A DNA stretch of 64,000 nt from Trematomus loennbergii (taxonomy: Eukaryota > Chordata > Actinopteri > Perciformes > Nototheniidae), in assembly GCA_012861695.1 (NCBI GenBank), contig JAAOOA010000127.1, positions 16,500,755 through 16,564,754 on the forward strand, given 5' to 3'. The notes beneath the pieces are model-generated. The model saw only the letters and a list, made by a program, of their open reading frames with translations. It had not been told where the DNA came from and made no database searches. The translations under genes and the position numbers were made by a program. Each line of letters starts with the position of its first letter. The stretch's first letter is position 1. Shown here piece after piece: positions 27,110-39,117 of this stretch.

Positions 27110-27218
27110 GCTCCTCTTTTTCATTATTTTTTTTAAAGAAGCCAACGTGTACAACCTTCTTTATTGTATTTTATTTTGTATCCCTGCATTCTTTTAAATT
27201 TTGTTTGAGGAGTGAATA
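27110..27218 (+). promoter_or_regulatory. U-rich end of the igf1r leader before the start codon
   Basis: The last ~110 bases before the ATG are dominated by T runs (CTCTTTTTC, ATTTTTTTTA, ATTTTATTTTGT, TTTAAATTTTGTTTG). The human IGF1R leader also carries a poly-U tract close to its ATG that has been linked to internal ribosome entry and HuR/hnRNP C binding. Position and composition agree; function here is inferred. Confidence 0.4.
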
Positions 27219-27324
27219 ATGTTAAGGAACATGAGATCTGACACACGGATGGGTAGCCCGACCTTGTTTTGGGGTCTGATGCTCTCTGTGTCCACTATCT
27301 GCATCTGGTCCACACATGGAGAGA
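27219..27324 (+). CDS. igf1r: Insulin-like growth factor 1 receptor, coding exon 1 (signal peptide)
   Basis: IGF1R is a receptor tyrosine kinase that binds IGF1 and IGF2 at the cell surface. This exon encodes the N-terminal 35 residues: a basic start (MLRNMRSDTRMGS), a hydrophobic core (PTLFWGLMLSVSTICIW) and a STHGE cleavage region. It ends in phase 1 at GAG A|GTAAGT. The split codon joins exon 2 to give [13 protein letters not shown], matching the family junction GEICGPGIDIRND. ATG 27219 was chosen because it opens the signal peptide; a second in-frame ATG at 27231 could also serve. Teleosts often have igf1ra and igf1rb; I cannot tell which copy this is. Confidence 0.92.
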
Positions 27325-30300
27325 GTAAGTCCTTTTTTATTATTATTATATTTTGTTGATTTCTAACAGGGAATGCCTTAATATGCTACACAATGGGTCT
27401 TTTGTAGCCAAGCTTAACCTCTTGTACAGCAGGATTTGGATGAATGCTTTAGGAAGAATAACGAGTTGTAATGTATTTATTTTAGCAAAAATAAGTGGGA
27501 AACTTTTTATACTAGAACATAGGCACTCACTACGAGAATCCCAGGGATCATGGAGCTCCCCTACGTGTGCTATTTACTCACATATTAGCTGAGGACCATG
27601 TGGTGTAGCTGCCCGTCAGTAGGTGAACACATTTAAGCGAATTTTTTTTACGGTTGTCAGTATCACCTCATTTCACAAAGCAGTTTAGTTTATTCAGAAA
27701 CAGTCGGAGGAACGAAGCACACGTCGCCTTAATCTCCACGTTAGACACCCAGAGAGCAGGGGATGAATGTAGGGACCGGAGCTGAAGGTTACTACGACCA
27801 TGTGGCCATTTTGCATTTCGTGGTGTGGCGTCGCTGTGTATGAAAAACCTAAATCAGACACAAACATTTGCTTGACCATACAGTTAAAACACACTAACAA
27901 AATAACATAGCTTACTTAAGCCGAACACCTTCATTAACGGTCACCAAAACAAAACACATTTAAATTGTTGGAGGTGATAAGGTATCTTCAGAGAACATTC
28001 TCAGTTAACTGCATAGTACCCTGTGTGAAGCTATGTAGTGACAAATAAAGCAAGAGTTAACATTCAGGAGTTCAGACCAGTCAGACCCAGTCCTAACTCC
28101 ATGCTCTCACACTGATGAAATGACACTTTGTGTAAGACACGTCATAACTTTACAATTTTGTCTCCGAACAGTTTCTGGACAAGCTTATTAAACCCCCTAC
28201 ATTTCTCTGTTGTGCTTATTTGAGTGGTTTAGTAACCAACTATATAGACATCTTTTTGTATGTAACTCCCTAACATGTAACTGCTTTTCATGATTTAGTT
28301 ATGATTAATGTCTTGCTTCTACTCAGTTCAGTATCCTTGCTTTGATTTGCTTCATCAAAATGTTTTTCTTACAGTCTAGTTATAATAATGTTATTGATAG
28401 AGATGGAATCAAGACAGCTTTTGGCTATTTCTTGTAGAATAACTGGGTATTAATAAGGGCCAAAGAGGGCTGCTTCTCTTTTTATTTCTTATTGCCTATA
28501 CAGCTCTTTGAAAAGTTATCTGTAACTGTAATATAATAAAACAAGCCTAATCTGTCTAAAAAATAATTAGGCCAAAAGTAACTTAATTAAATAGATAAAT
28601 TAACCAATTTCTGCATTTTGTCTGATGATTATCATAAAGTAATACAAAAATATGAGAAGTTATATGAATTTTCTTATTTTTAACAGGTTTATTGTAACTT
28701 AAAAAAGTACACTTTTAATTTATAACATTGTTATTTTTTGCTTGTTGCATTTCTGTAGAGAATCAATATTTTTAGACCACTTCCACTTTAAATCTATGTC
28801 AATCGTCACCCTTGAAGTATGGGTTATTATTGTGCTCAAGCCAGAAGTTCAGCCTGTGCCTGCTGGTTGATTGTCTGCGTAACTAAGGTGACATGGCAGG
28901 ATTTGTTTATGTATTTATATAGGTTTGTTTTTAGGGTACTAGGTCACTCATAATTTGTCTGATATGTGTGATGATGCATGTAGACAACTTGACATGAGAA
29001 GGAGACTTGTAGTCTGACCTCTATTAGCATTCAAATAGAGAAGAAAAAACGTTTTCAGGCCTATTGACCAGTGGTCCACCCACAGCCATGTGGGGGTGCG
29101 TTTCTGTGCACCCTTCTGAGCCGGAGAGACACCCATGAACGCAGCAGGGGGCTGGGAGACAAGTGGCTGCTCTCAGATCCCGATGCTCTGTGGTGTAAAA
29201 CACATCAGACCTTCCACAACAAAGCGTTCAGCAAACAAAGACTGTGGCGAATATCAAGATGGTCTCACCAGTTTATCACTCAGAGATTATGTTTACTTCA
29301 CCAGAATTTCCAGCTTTTATCATCACTTAGTGGAAAATCACAGATATCCATTAGGGGGTTGAACCTTTTTTTCTTCTCTCCCTGTTCATTTTGATGATCT
29401 GTCAACGGCAAAAAAAAAAGTAATTAAGATCCCTTTTAACTCTCACCACAGTAAACTTTCCATGCCATGGCTTGCAAGTATGCAGCAAACAAGTCTCTAA
29501 AAGGGAGAGAGAGCACAGGGGAGATAGAGACTTGGTGTTTGGAAATAGAGTGTGCACAAATACACATGCAAGAGAAACAGACTTGGTTTTGTTGATTGGA
29601 AGAGTAGAGAGTTTGTGAACTGTTTTATTGGCTTTTGCTGTCTCTAGTACGGACCAATGCGCTTAACTTCATGACTTGGCACCAATACTACAAGGGTTAT
29701 AAATAGATATGTCACCAACAACATTGGCTCAGGGTTGTGTGAGTACAGGCACCCTCTGTCCCGTTCCATGAGGGCACACCACTGTTCCTGTTAACTTATT
29801 TATTAAGGGACATGTTGCTCCGGAAAACTTGAATGGTGGCATAAATAATCAAACGTCAGCGAGCATTGTGTTTGACAGGCACCCCCCCTTACGTCTCCCT
29901 TTGGGGTATGTTGCAGTGCAGCTCTCCTAGTCGTGACAGAGCAAGTGGCTCAGATATGACTGCTGTCACTCTACTCCAAGGTGCCCCACTCCATCTTGTG
30001 ACCGGGGCTACACGGTCACACACACTCCTCCCCCCCAAACCCCTCCACTATAAGTTCCCTTCCCCCCTTCCCTGGCTCGGCTGGATGCTGGAATGCCTTG
30101 TCTCACCCCCTGCGAAAAGTGTAGTGAGTGTTCATAGCCCTATGGTGTGTGTTTTGTGTTCATGCATGTGCGTTCATTGTGCATCTCAGTGTGTGCTGCA
30201 GCAGGACTCAGCGTGACCGCCTGAGTCAGTGGCCCTGTGTTAGGATGTGAAAGTGTGTCACTGGGCTAGTTTGTGCAGTCGAATGCTGTCCTGCAGCTCC

Positions 30301-33300
30301 TCCATGCTGCCAGCTGAGGTTTACAATGCTTAATTAAACACTTTATTTCAAGTGGCCCGTCATTGGATTTGCTCAAACACAGTCTCTGGCCAACCGCACA
30401 TACATCATCATGGGCGGCTGGTTAATGGCCCATGGAGTATTGTACAGTTTGTGAGATGAGTGCAAATGTTAGCTCTTCTAATGGATTGCTGTGTATGACT
30501 TGAAAGCTGATCATCAAGAACTGAATGTGGATCCGTCCCGAGTGGAGGCCAAACAATATTCCTCAGAGGTGTTTTCAGAATCTTAGCGAGAAACCTTTTC
30601 ATAATTTCATTTTAATTGTTCGCTCATAACTTGATTATTTGGATTGTTGTACTGAAAATAAAAATGTGGCCATAAACTGAGGTTCATGTTGTATATGCAT
30701 GGAATTGTATAGCACAGGTGCATAGAATATATAAAAGGCTAGAGCTTCACATTACACCTTAGAGAGAACATCTAGAATAATGCTTGATTATTTACTTTAC
30801 TTTGTTTTCTTTTATGGATTTCATTCCTATGTAAGAGAGGCCATGGATTGAAGCTCAGAGCAACTTGTTTTTCTTTTCCCAAACAGCTGCAGTGGTAGGA
30901 AAAATATTTTTGGGTTGACTCCAAAAAAGGATTTTATGCTACAACGCAAGAATTAAAGTAGTAAATTCATCACCATTTAATTTTAAATGCTAATAAAATA
31001 CCTCGATTTTCCTTCTCTTATTTTGTCAGTTTCCTGCAGGCTTCCACACATCCTTCCAGCCATTAACCTGTAATAAAAATCACAACAAACCATATTTTAC
31101 TGTAATCCAACAGTAAAATAGGTTGTGTTGTTTATAGTGAACAGGCTATAGTGTGCATGTACACATGGAGTATTTCACCTCCTGCCCTCTCCCCTTATTT
31201 TGGGAGAGGGGGAGTCTTTGTGTGAGAGTTGTTATGATGGAGAGTGTAGTGTTACTGTTTGGGGTTTTGGTGAAATCTGAGCCACAGTGTTTGAAGTAAG
31301 GTCCACTGAGGGGAAGTGGCCACCAGACCGCTGGTCAGATGACTTCCAGTATGCCGGGGATTAGGGCCAGTTGATGTGGCAGGTGTGAAGGGATATGACC
31401 GCACGGTGACCAGCGTCCTCACTGCAGGAACTACCACCGGGTTTCAGTTGGAACATTCTGATTATTATGGTTCAGTGTAGGGAATTCTTAGCTGTGTAAC
31501 CTTTGTTTGTTAACTTTTGTTTAAGCACAATGCAACTCTTAGAAGTAAAAGTCAATGTTTTGTCATTGACTGGAAAGAGCCAAATGTTAGATTGAAAAAT
31601 CTAACCTAATAAAAATAGAAAGATGTAGCCTATACATTAGAACATTTTAATGTGCTGATAAAAATCATTCTTTCTCAATATTTATTACTGATTTAATGTT
31701 TAAGAAAGTTGATACCAAACCAAATATATGACATTTCAATGCTTTCTTTTTTACATTTAAAATGCATACTTTAAAAACAATTCTTCATCCGTCACATTTT
31801 ATTTGTTAAACATTTGTTAATTCTGCCCAGAATTCAGTTTATTTTATTTATTGTTGTTTTTAACAACTACATTATGAATTAGGTCTCAACTTCAATGTAG
31901 TAGGAGTTGAAATAAAGGTTGAATGAAAGATGCATAATATATTTAGAGTACATCTTGACCAGAAATCTTTGTTTGTTCAGTTTGAGGTCAAGTCGAACAC
32001 ACTGTGCAGACAGTCTCTTACACAGACAAAGACATATGTTGTTAAACACATAACATTTTTAAAGAAAATAATGTTTAAAAGATACCCAGTATATTGATTA
32101 AAAATCTAAATGCTAAAGAATACAAATCCTTTTTTTCAGTAGAAACACTTATTCTAAATGCGTTCTACAATAATCAGTATTGTACATATACATTAACAGA
32201 TCTCCAACTATCAGAGGAGTCCCAATAACCTTTTCTGGAAGTTACAGTAAATCGTATCGGACGGAATACAATTATGCGCTTTTCTAACAATGCTCAGTCT
32301 GTGGCCTTTTGATAAACACATGATGCGGTCTGAAAGTCATGCTTCTGTCGGCCAAAGATTACTGAGTCACAGTTTACTTGAGGTAAAGATAAACAGTGAC
32401 CTTGGTTTGAATAAGAAATACTTCCTTTGTGTTTGACTGTGTGTGCTCTCGCAGGTGTGAGTGTATGCGTTTGTGTGATGACATTTCCATGGAGGGCCAG
32501 GGCAAGGTTTATCAATCCTAAACATGAGCCCATAGATCCCATTACACTGTGGAGATATGTGTGTTTACTCAGCAGTGTGAAGAGCAAAGACAGGCAGGAG
32601 GGAGAGACCGAGGCTTATCTCTCTGTGGACACTGGCTGAAATATCCACATCGTTCCTCGGTCATTATTTTAATCAGAACTTTCATTTGACCCCTCTTTTT
32701 CCTGCTTATCTATCTATAAATAAAGGGGTTTGATGTCCACATTTTAGGTAAGCATTGTTGTTTGAAATCAGAGTAGCCTGGAGGCTTAGTTTGAGGCAAC
32801 ATCCTACTCAATTCTTTTCCAAGGAAATTATTGGAATTCCTGGAACTTAACATCCCTAATGAGTACAACAAGGGAATCACAAAGTGGTTTTTCTCTCTGC
32901 ATTCCTTTCCTCTTCTCTCTTTCTCTTTAGCAGTTTTTCTTTTGTATAAATGAATTTTAGGTAAGGATAAAAGATTATCTGACACCCTGAAGTACGTTTA
33001 CTGCCTTAGATAGCAACGAATGGCAGAAACCTTATCTCTCCTTAGTCTCAGTATCTCTTCCTCCCCCCCTTCTCCCTTTCTCTGGCCAGACGCACCCTCA
33101 TTTTATTAATGCCCTCATCAGGAAGTGGGTCCTAGAGTTTCTCTTTACTAACAAACAAATTAGTCTTTGTGTTTCAGTCGCTCCACCCCTCCTCCCCCTC
33201 TCTCCGGCTGCTGGAGAAGCTGGGAGAAAATTCTCAATGAAACAAAGAGGACATGCAGCTCGATGGCTCACAAGGGGAGCCCAGGGGCATTGGTGTTGAT

Positions 33301-34649
33301 TGGAGAAGGCAAATACTATTTTCTGGTGGAGTAATCGTTTCCGTTCTAAATTTGGACGAGTGAAACACCCTGACAGGAGCAAATATAGCCCATTCATCCC
33401 TGTAAACAAAGCAGGTCCTATTTTTTGCAGAAAAAGTTTAAAGAAAACACTTCAAACAAGGCCTTTTTTGTTTGCACTGAAGTGAATTTACTTAGTGTCA
33501 TTTTGAAAACAAATACAAGTCATTGTCATATGTTTGGGTACAATGGTCACATGCTCTATTGTTTAATGATTTCTTTATACAACGCCATATTACAAAGGCA
33601 CTGGTGGCACGGTGTTTATTTTGAGAGTAGTAACAGTTTAGCTCTTTGCTTTATCCCTCGTGTTTGAACAAGGATCAGTCTTTTTGAACAGGCACTGTGA
33701 CGGTGTCGCTCACTGCCATGGTGTCCTAAGCCTCTGTAAGAACATAACAGGTTTAAGCAAGGAGCTCATATGTCAAGGCATTTCCTGTGCCGACTGTCGA
33801 ACCTTCTTTTAGACTCTTAAAAATAATATGCAACCTGTTAGCTGGAGGATGTCCCTATTCTGATACTACATAACTCATTTATTGTTTCATAATTCATTTA
33901 CCAAATGTATTGTAAGGAACTTTAGGGATTTTAATCAGTTTTACCGGATACCTTTTCAGTTTTCTGTCAGTGGCATTAGAACCATGCTTGAACCTCAGGT
34001 GGTAGAGGTGCTTGCAGGTGCTTTGAAAGGTTAAAAACTAAGAATTTAAAGAATAAATGACTAACTAACTAGAAATTACTTATTAAATATACCCACATAT
34101 TGAGTCATCTCTAACACCTGAACACTGTGTTAAAATTGGGATTGCAAAACGAGCTAGCAGGAAAGTCGAAACATCTATCTGAAATTAAATGGTTGAAATA
34201 ATAACGGTGAAAAAGCAAAACTTAGTTGATACATTGTTTAAACAGTTGGTGAAAAGCTAAATGTTTGAAAGAAAGCATTGTTTAGTTAAATAACATAAAT
34301 TGCTTAAACAATTAGCTTAAAGGCCTAATGAATAAATAGTTGAATAAAAATGATGGCGAAATGCTTAAACTGGTTATCTGAAAGTAAAGAGTTAGCTCAA
34401 TCAATGGTTAAATAGTAAATACTTCAACGACTGGAATACGTGTTATGAATGTTAACTTGAAGAAACCCTCCTATAACACACAGCTGCAAAAACATTTCAA
34501 TTGCATAGAGCAGCGGTTTTCAAAGTGTGAGGCGCGCCTCCCCTGGGGGGTGCCAGAGAGCTTCAGGGGAGGCGCAGCGTGAGAAAAAAATAACGAGAAA
34601 CAGTGTAATCTAGCTAGTTAACTTCAGCAAATTTTATGCGAGCGGGAAC

Positions 34650-34988
34650 ATGGATCGATTTTTAGTGAAGTTACCTAAAGTGAAACAGGAGACAGCGTCT
34701 GGCAGAAAACGTCACTTGCACACTTTTGGCTGTCTGTGGAGACCGAGTTCACCCAAAAAGGCTGTAAAAGTGCTCATTCCCTTCACCTCCGCCTACCTGT
34801 GTGAGTGCGGGTTTTCCGTATTGACTTTGATCAAAAGCAAGTACCGGTCAAGCAGGGGCGGATCTACCGGGGTGGCAACTGGTGGCCACCCTAAAAATAG
34901 CCTTGCCACCCCAGCTGCCACCCCAGTTGGCAGCTTTGTTTTTGAAATAAAAGTTGTGCATCGGACATTTATGAGAGAAAATCCCTAA
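34650..34988 (+). pseudogene. Internally deleted hAT transposase remnant (ZBED5-type)
   Basis: The frame opens with MDRFLVKLPK, as in ZBED5-like hAT transposases. After about 45 residues it jumps to KVLIPFTSAYLCECGFSVLT followed by LIKSKYRSS, which is the C-terminal hATC dimerisation block. The BED zinc finger remainder and the RNase H-like catalytic core are missing. The remnant then runs into the nested CAGGGGCGGATC element. It cannot encode an active transposase. The abrupt N-to-C fusion is typical of internally deleted non-autonomous copies. Confidence 0.7.
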
Positions 34989-35722
34989 TGTCCGAGTGCA
35001 AGTGAATGCAGCACAAGACCCGAGCCTTGTAACCCCTCCTGGCGCGAGGAAATGTGATTGGCGACGATTTCATTTGAACGGGACTGCGCATTCGGACCCC
35101 AAGTAGACGGAAGGAATGAGGTATTTGCGGTCTACAATGACAGAGAAGAGACTGTCAAGTTTGGCTGTACTCAGCATTTAATCAAAACGCACTAAAGCTT
35201 TAGATCTTAATAAGTTTGTGAGGCGTTTTGCTGAACAAGATGGTAATCGCCGCATTCAGCTGTTATAGGCATGCCAACTTGATGCTCTGCTCACGGATGA
35301 CCGATGAGCATACAAAACTGTTAAGATAATGACCTTACGTGTGTAAATATATATTTTTTTCTTTATGGAAAAAAATGTTTTACGTCCTGAGAAAGTCAAA
35401 TAAAAAGTAACCACTTTGATTTAACTAGGCCAGTAGGTAAGGGCATTCCACTGAATAATAATACCCCTGCATTATAGCAACAACAACAATAATAACTAGA
35501 GAATGCAATTCCTGAAGAAATTGCTAGTGGGAATGCTTTATGCTGAAAAGCTGACGCTAAACTGCTATGCTGAAATGTAATGTGTAAGAAGAAAGTGAAG
35601 AATTTAGATTGAAATGATACATGAACACTGGGGGCTTGAATGTGTGATGAGAGAAGAAAAGAAAGTAAAAAGGCTTGGAAAAGCAGCAGAATATTTGAAC
35701 TGCAAACTTTTGAACTAACTTG

Positions 35723-36660
35723 ATGGCGAATGATCTGTCGCCATGCCAACGGCATTTGATGACATCCCATAATACGCTTAGATGCGTTGATGGCTGCATC
35801 GTTACCAAACCTGTGAAGTTTTGGGCCGTTTGGAGCATTTTCACTGAAGTTATGAGAAAACCGTGTTTCATGGCGAGCATTGTGTTGCCATGGCAACGGC
35901 ATTTGAAGAAATCTCAAAACTGTCCCGTAGATGTCTTCACTGGACTGTTAGCACACATGTGAAGTTTGAGCACTTTTTGAACATTTTCATAGGAGTTATA
36001 GCGACATCGTCTTTTATGGCGAGGGATGCGTTTCCATGGAAACGGCATATGATGAAACCCCATAATTGACGTAGAGCTGTTGAGGGCTGGACCGTTAACC
36101 ATTATCTGAAGTGGTGCTGTTTTGACCCTTTTCATAGGCGTTACGACAACATCGTGTTTTATGGCGAGGGATGCGTTTCCATGGAAACGGCATATGGTGA
36201 GATGTCAGATTTGACGTAGAGCTGTTGAGGCAAGAGGTGATATACAGGTGAAGATTGTGGGACGACCGGACCGTGTCCATTGGAGCTACAGCGACATCGT
36301 GTTTTATGGCGAGGGATGCGTTTCCATGGCAACAGCCTATGGTGAGATCTCAGATTTGGCGTAAAGCTGTTGAGGCATGGACCGGTGATATACAAGCGAA
36401 GTTTGGGGGACGATCGGACCGTGTCCATTGGAGTTACAGCGACATCGTGTTTTATGGCGAGGGATGCGTTTCCATGGAAACGGCATATGATGACACCCCA
36501 TAATTGACGTAGAGCTGTTGAGGGCAGGACCATTAACCATTATCTGAAGTCTGCTGCTCTGAGCATGTCAGTTGGAGTTATGACATCATCGTGTTCCATG
36601 ACACAGGTGTTTATATTTGAGCTAACGACGTGTCCAGAGATCAAAGGTTTCCATGGTGAT
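35723..36660 (+). repeat. Tandem array of ~146-bp units carrying RFX-type palindromes
   Basis: The unit marker ATGGCGA or a diverged form recurs at 35723, 35870, 36016, 36161, 36306, 36454 and about 36598, a spacing of 144-148 bp. Five units carry a 14-bp palindrome 14 bp after the marker: GTTGCCATGGCAAC at 35884-35897, GTTTCCATGGAAAC at 36030-36043, 36175-36188 and 36468-36481, and GTTTCCATGGCAAC at 36320-36333. Unit tails fall into two subtypes (CCCATAATTGACGTAGAGCT and CAGATTTGACGTAGAGCT). It lies inside the hAT element. The open frames in it are not genes. Confidence 0.85.
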
Positions 36661-38553
36661 GTGCAGTAATCAGTGAGAGGAGAGCATTTTCATTGTTCTG
36701 AATGAGAGATAAACCTCTTACATGTGAACGTTTTGTTGAAGAACCGTAACAGATATCGGTGAAATTTCAAAGCGTGAAGCATGTCAAGGAACTTGAGCAT
36801 CTGAAGTGTACTTTTTGTGTACTTTCGGGTTAATAATGTGGCCTTTTTGGCAGATTAACTAAAGGTGTGCGGCTGCTGTGGTGGGGAAAGATGAGGCTGA
36901 ACTTACAATGGGGTTTAATGGAGACATGTTGAAAGTTTTTGTCACTTCATGCCCTCAAGAGGCATTTTGTTTAATTATTTTGCTTAATTATTTTTATTTT
37001 TCAAGCTACGAGATGTTTTCCTACGTTTCTCATGAAAAATTATGTCTCAGGAATGTAGGGTTTGGGAATTATGGCAGGTTTAAAAGAAAATATGAAGGCA
37101 AAATTAAATCTGTCCTCCACTCTAGCTGTGACATCACGCACTCTAAAATCTGAAGAAGGCCTCTTTACCAAGGTCTGAACAATGTTTAATATCTCTAAAA
37201 GTACGAATCAGATTTAAAAGTTGTGTTACACGAATAATGTCAGAAAGATGTGTAACATTTTAAAGTTGGAATGAGGTTTCTGAGTGAAAGTATGAAGGAG
37301 CAGTTAGCAGTTGAAGTTGCATGAAGATTGTTCAAGTCTGAAGAGTTTCTCCATTGAAAAAATGTGATGAATTATGGGATGTATCTCTGGAATTATGAAA
37401 GTTATGAATAAGAAAAGTAATAGCCATCGATTCCCGACCGAGCTGAACGTTTGAACTGAGTTTCTGCGATGTGGAATGTGGGAGAAGAAGAGGTGCAAAA
37501 TAACCCGGTGGAATAATAAAGAATTTCGTGCGTAGCATAACAGATAGTTGGAATGCAGTATCAGCATTCCCACTAAATAATAATAGCAATAATAATTGGG
37601 AGGGGGGACGCGGCTGTTCTTATGTTCTATGAGGGAGGCTCACCTTCCCACACTTTGAAAACCCCTGGCATAGAGAACAAAATAAAATATCCACTTTAAT
37701 ATTATTAATAGTGTGAAATAAGAACCAGTTTGAAATCAATTCATATAAACACATGTGGGAAAATGATGTGTCGATAAATAGAGAACCTGCTCATTTAATT
37801 TGTCAGTGCGGGGAAAGTACATCAGACAAAATAAGTAATGGAACCATTGCATTAGAGAACAATAACATTATGAGAATATAATCTACCATTCATTCCCAGG
37901 TGTAGTAATTGATAGGCACGATTAGATGGAAGTCGATTGTCATCAATAATAAATGGTGTCTTTGTTGTGTGTGTCTGTGAGTGTGAGTGCGTGTGTGTGG
38001 TGTTGGAGAACGCTCCAGGCTCTGTGGTTTCAAGTGTTGTTTTCCGAGCACAGAGGAATGACTAATTCAAACGCTGGGGTTATCTGAGGTGACGGAGCAA
38101 CATTTTAGTGAAACAATATTTGCGTCTAATAAGATGAGAGTACAAGGGTTTGTGAACATGTAAACCTCATCGTGAAACAATAACACCTCTTTGTTTAAAA
38201 TATATTTACCTCAGCAGGCCCTGATGATAACATCTCTCTTTTAATGATCCAAAGGCCTGCCTAAAACAAACTTCTTTTAGACAATGTAGCTAAAAACATT
38301 ATTTCCTATCACTACGCTCACTTTGCTGTTCAGAGCTCTGTATTATATGTATGTATGACATATTGACTAACAGGATTATATGCCTCACGGAGATTACTCT
38401 AATTAAAATCTTTTGGCAGAAGTATTCTACATGCTAATCTATATGTAGCATTGCTGTATTCCCCACCACACGCATTCATACTTGACAATGTATTGTTTTT
38501 TATTGTGGTTAAGAACATTTAGCATTCATGTTTTGTCTCTTTTTGTCTTCCAG

Positions 38554-39117
38554 TTTGTGGTCCGAGCATCGACATCCGGAATGACATCAGCGAGTTCAAG
38601 CGTCTGGAGAACTGCACGGTGGTGGAGGGCTACCTGCAGATCCTCCTCATCAATGACAAGACCAACAACATCAACCAGGAGGTCTTCCGCTCCCTGAGCT
38701 TCCCAAAGCTGACCGTCATCACCGACTTCCTGCTGCTGTTTCGCGTCTCGGGCCTGGACAGCCTCAGCATTCTCTTCCCCAACCTGAGTGTAATCCGTGG
38801 GCGAAATCTCTTCTACGATTACTCCCTGGTGATTTACGAGATGACCAGCCTGAAGGACATCGGCCTGTACAATCTGAGGAACATCACCCGGGGAGCCGTG
38901 CGGATTGAGAAGAACCCTGAGCTCTGCTACCTGAACTCTGTGGACTGGTCCCTTATTATGAATGCTAGGTTGAACAACGTTATAAATGGAAATAAGAAGG
39001 CAAAGGAATGTGACAATGTCTGCCCGGGCATCATGGAGGATAACCCTCTTTGTCAGAGGACGTCGTTAAATGACAACTACGACTACCGCTGTTGGACCTC
39101 CACGCAGTGCCAGAAAG
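38554..39117 (+). CDS. igf1r: Insulin-like growth factor 1 receptor, coding exon 2 (L1 domain)
   Basis: The exon encodes about 188 residues: the L1 ligand-binding domain and the first Cys of the Cys-rich region. Recognisable family blocks are [75 protein letters not shown] and [13 protein letters not shown], ending [11 protein letters not shown]. Possible N-glycosylation sites are NCT, NLS and NIT. It begins in phase 1 after CTTCCAG and ends in phase 1 at AAAG|GTAACG. At 564 nt it fits the large second exon of vertebrate insulin-receptor-family genes. It is intact, without stop or shift. The Cys-rich, L2, fibronectin, transmembrane and kinase exons lie beyond the right edge. Confidence 0.97.

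Larger units (their letters stand above)
34511..37667 (+). mobile_element. hAT-superfamily element with a perfect 8-bp target duplication
   Basis: The left terminus CAGCGGTTTTCAAAGTGTG (34511) is inverted at the right terminus CACACTTTGAAAACCCCTG (ending 37667). GCATAGAG flanks both ends exactly (34503-34510 and 37668-37675), the 8-bp duplication typical of hAT transposons. The interior holds a broken transposase (34650-34988), a nested CAGGGGCGGATC terminus of a second element at about 34854, and a ~146-bp tandem array (35723-36660). Direct copies of a GCATTCC..ACT..AATAATAATA block occur near 35438 and 37564, so the central 2 kb may be a separate unit carried within the hAT shell. Confidence 0.9.
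27325..38553 (+). other. igf1r: igf1r intron 1 (11.2 kb)
   Basis: This is a GT-AG intron (GTAAGT donor, TCTTCCAG acceptor). It holds the hAT element at 34511-37667 and otherwise unique AT-rich DNA. Its open frames have no family resemblance. I saw no additional exon or RNA gene. Confidence 0.85.

Noticed and set aside
29071..30216. Frames of 107 and 116 codons in igf1r intron 1
   Set aside because: No conserved motif or splice pairing with igf1r exons; most likely chance.
35396..36540. Multiple 60-173 codon frames within the hAT element
   Set aside because: They arise from repeated units of a tandem array and occur on both strands; the peptides only repeat the unit sequence.
35723..36660. 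Regularly spaced repeats considered as a CRISPR array
   Set aside because: The whole ~146-bp unit repeats, with no unique spacers, and the host is a vertebrate.
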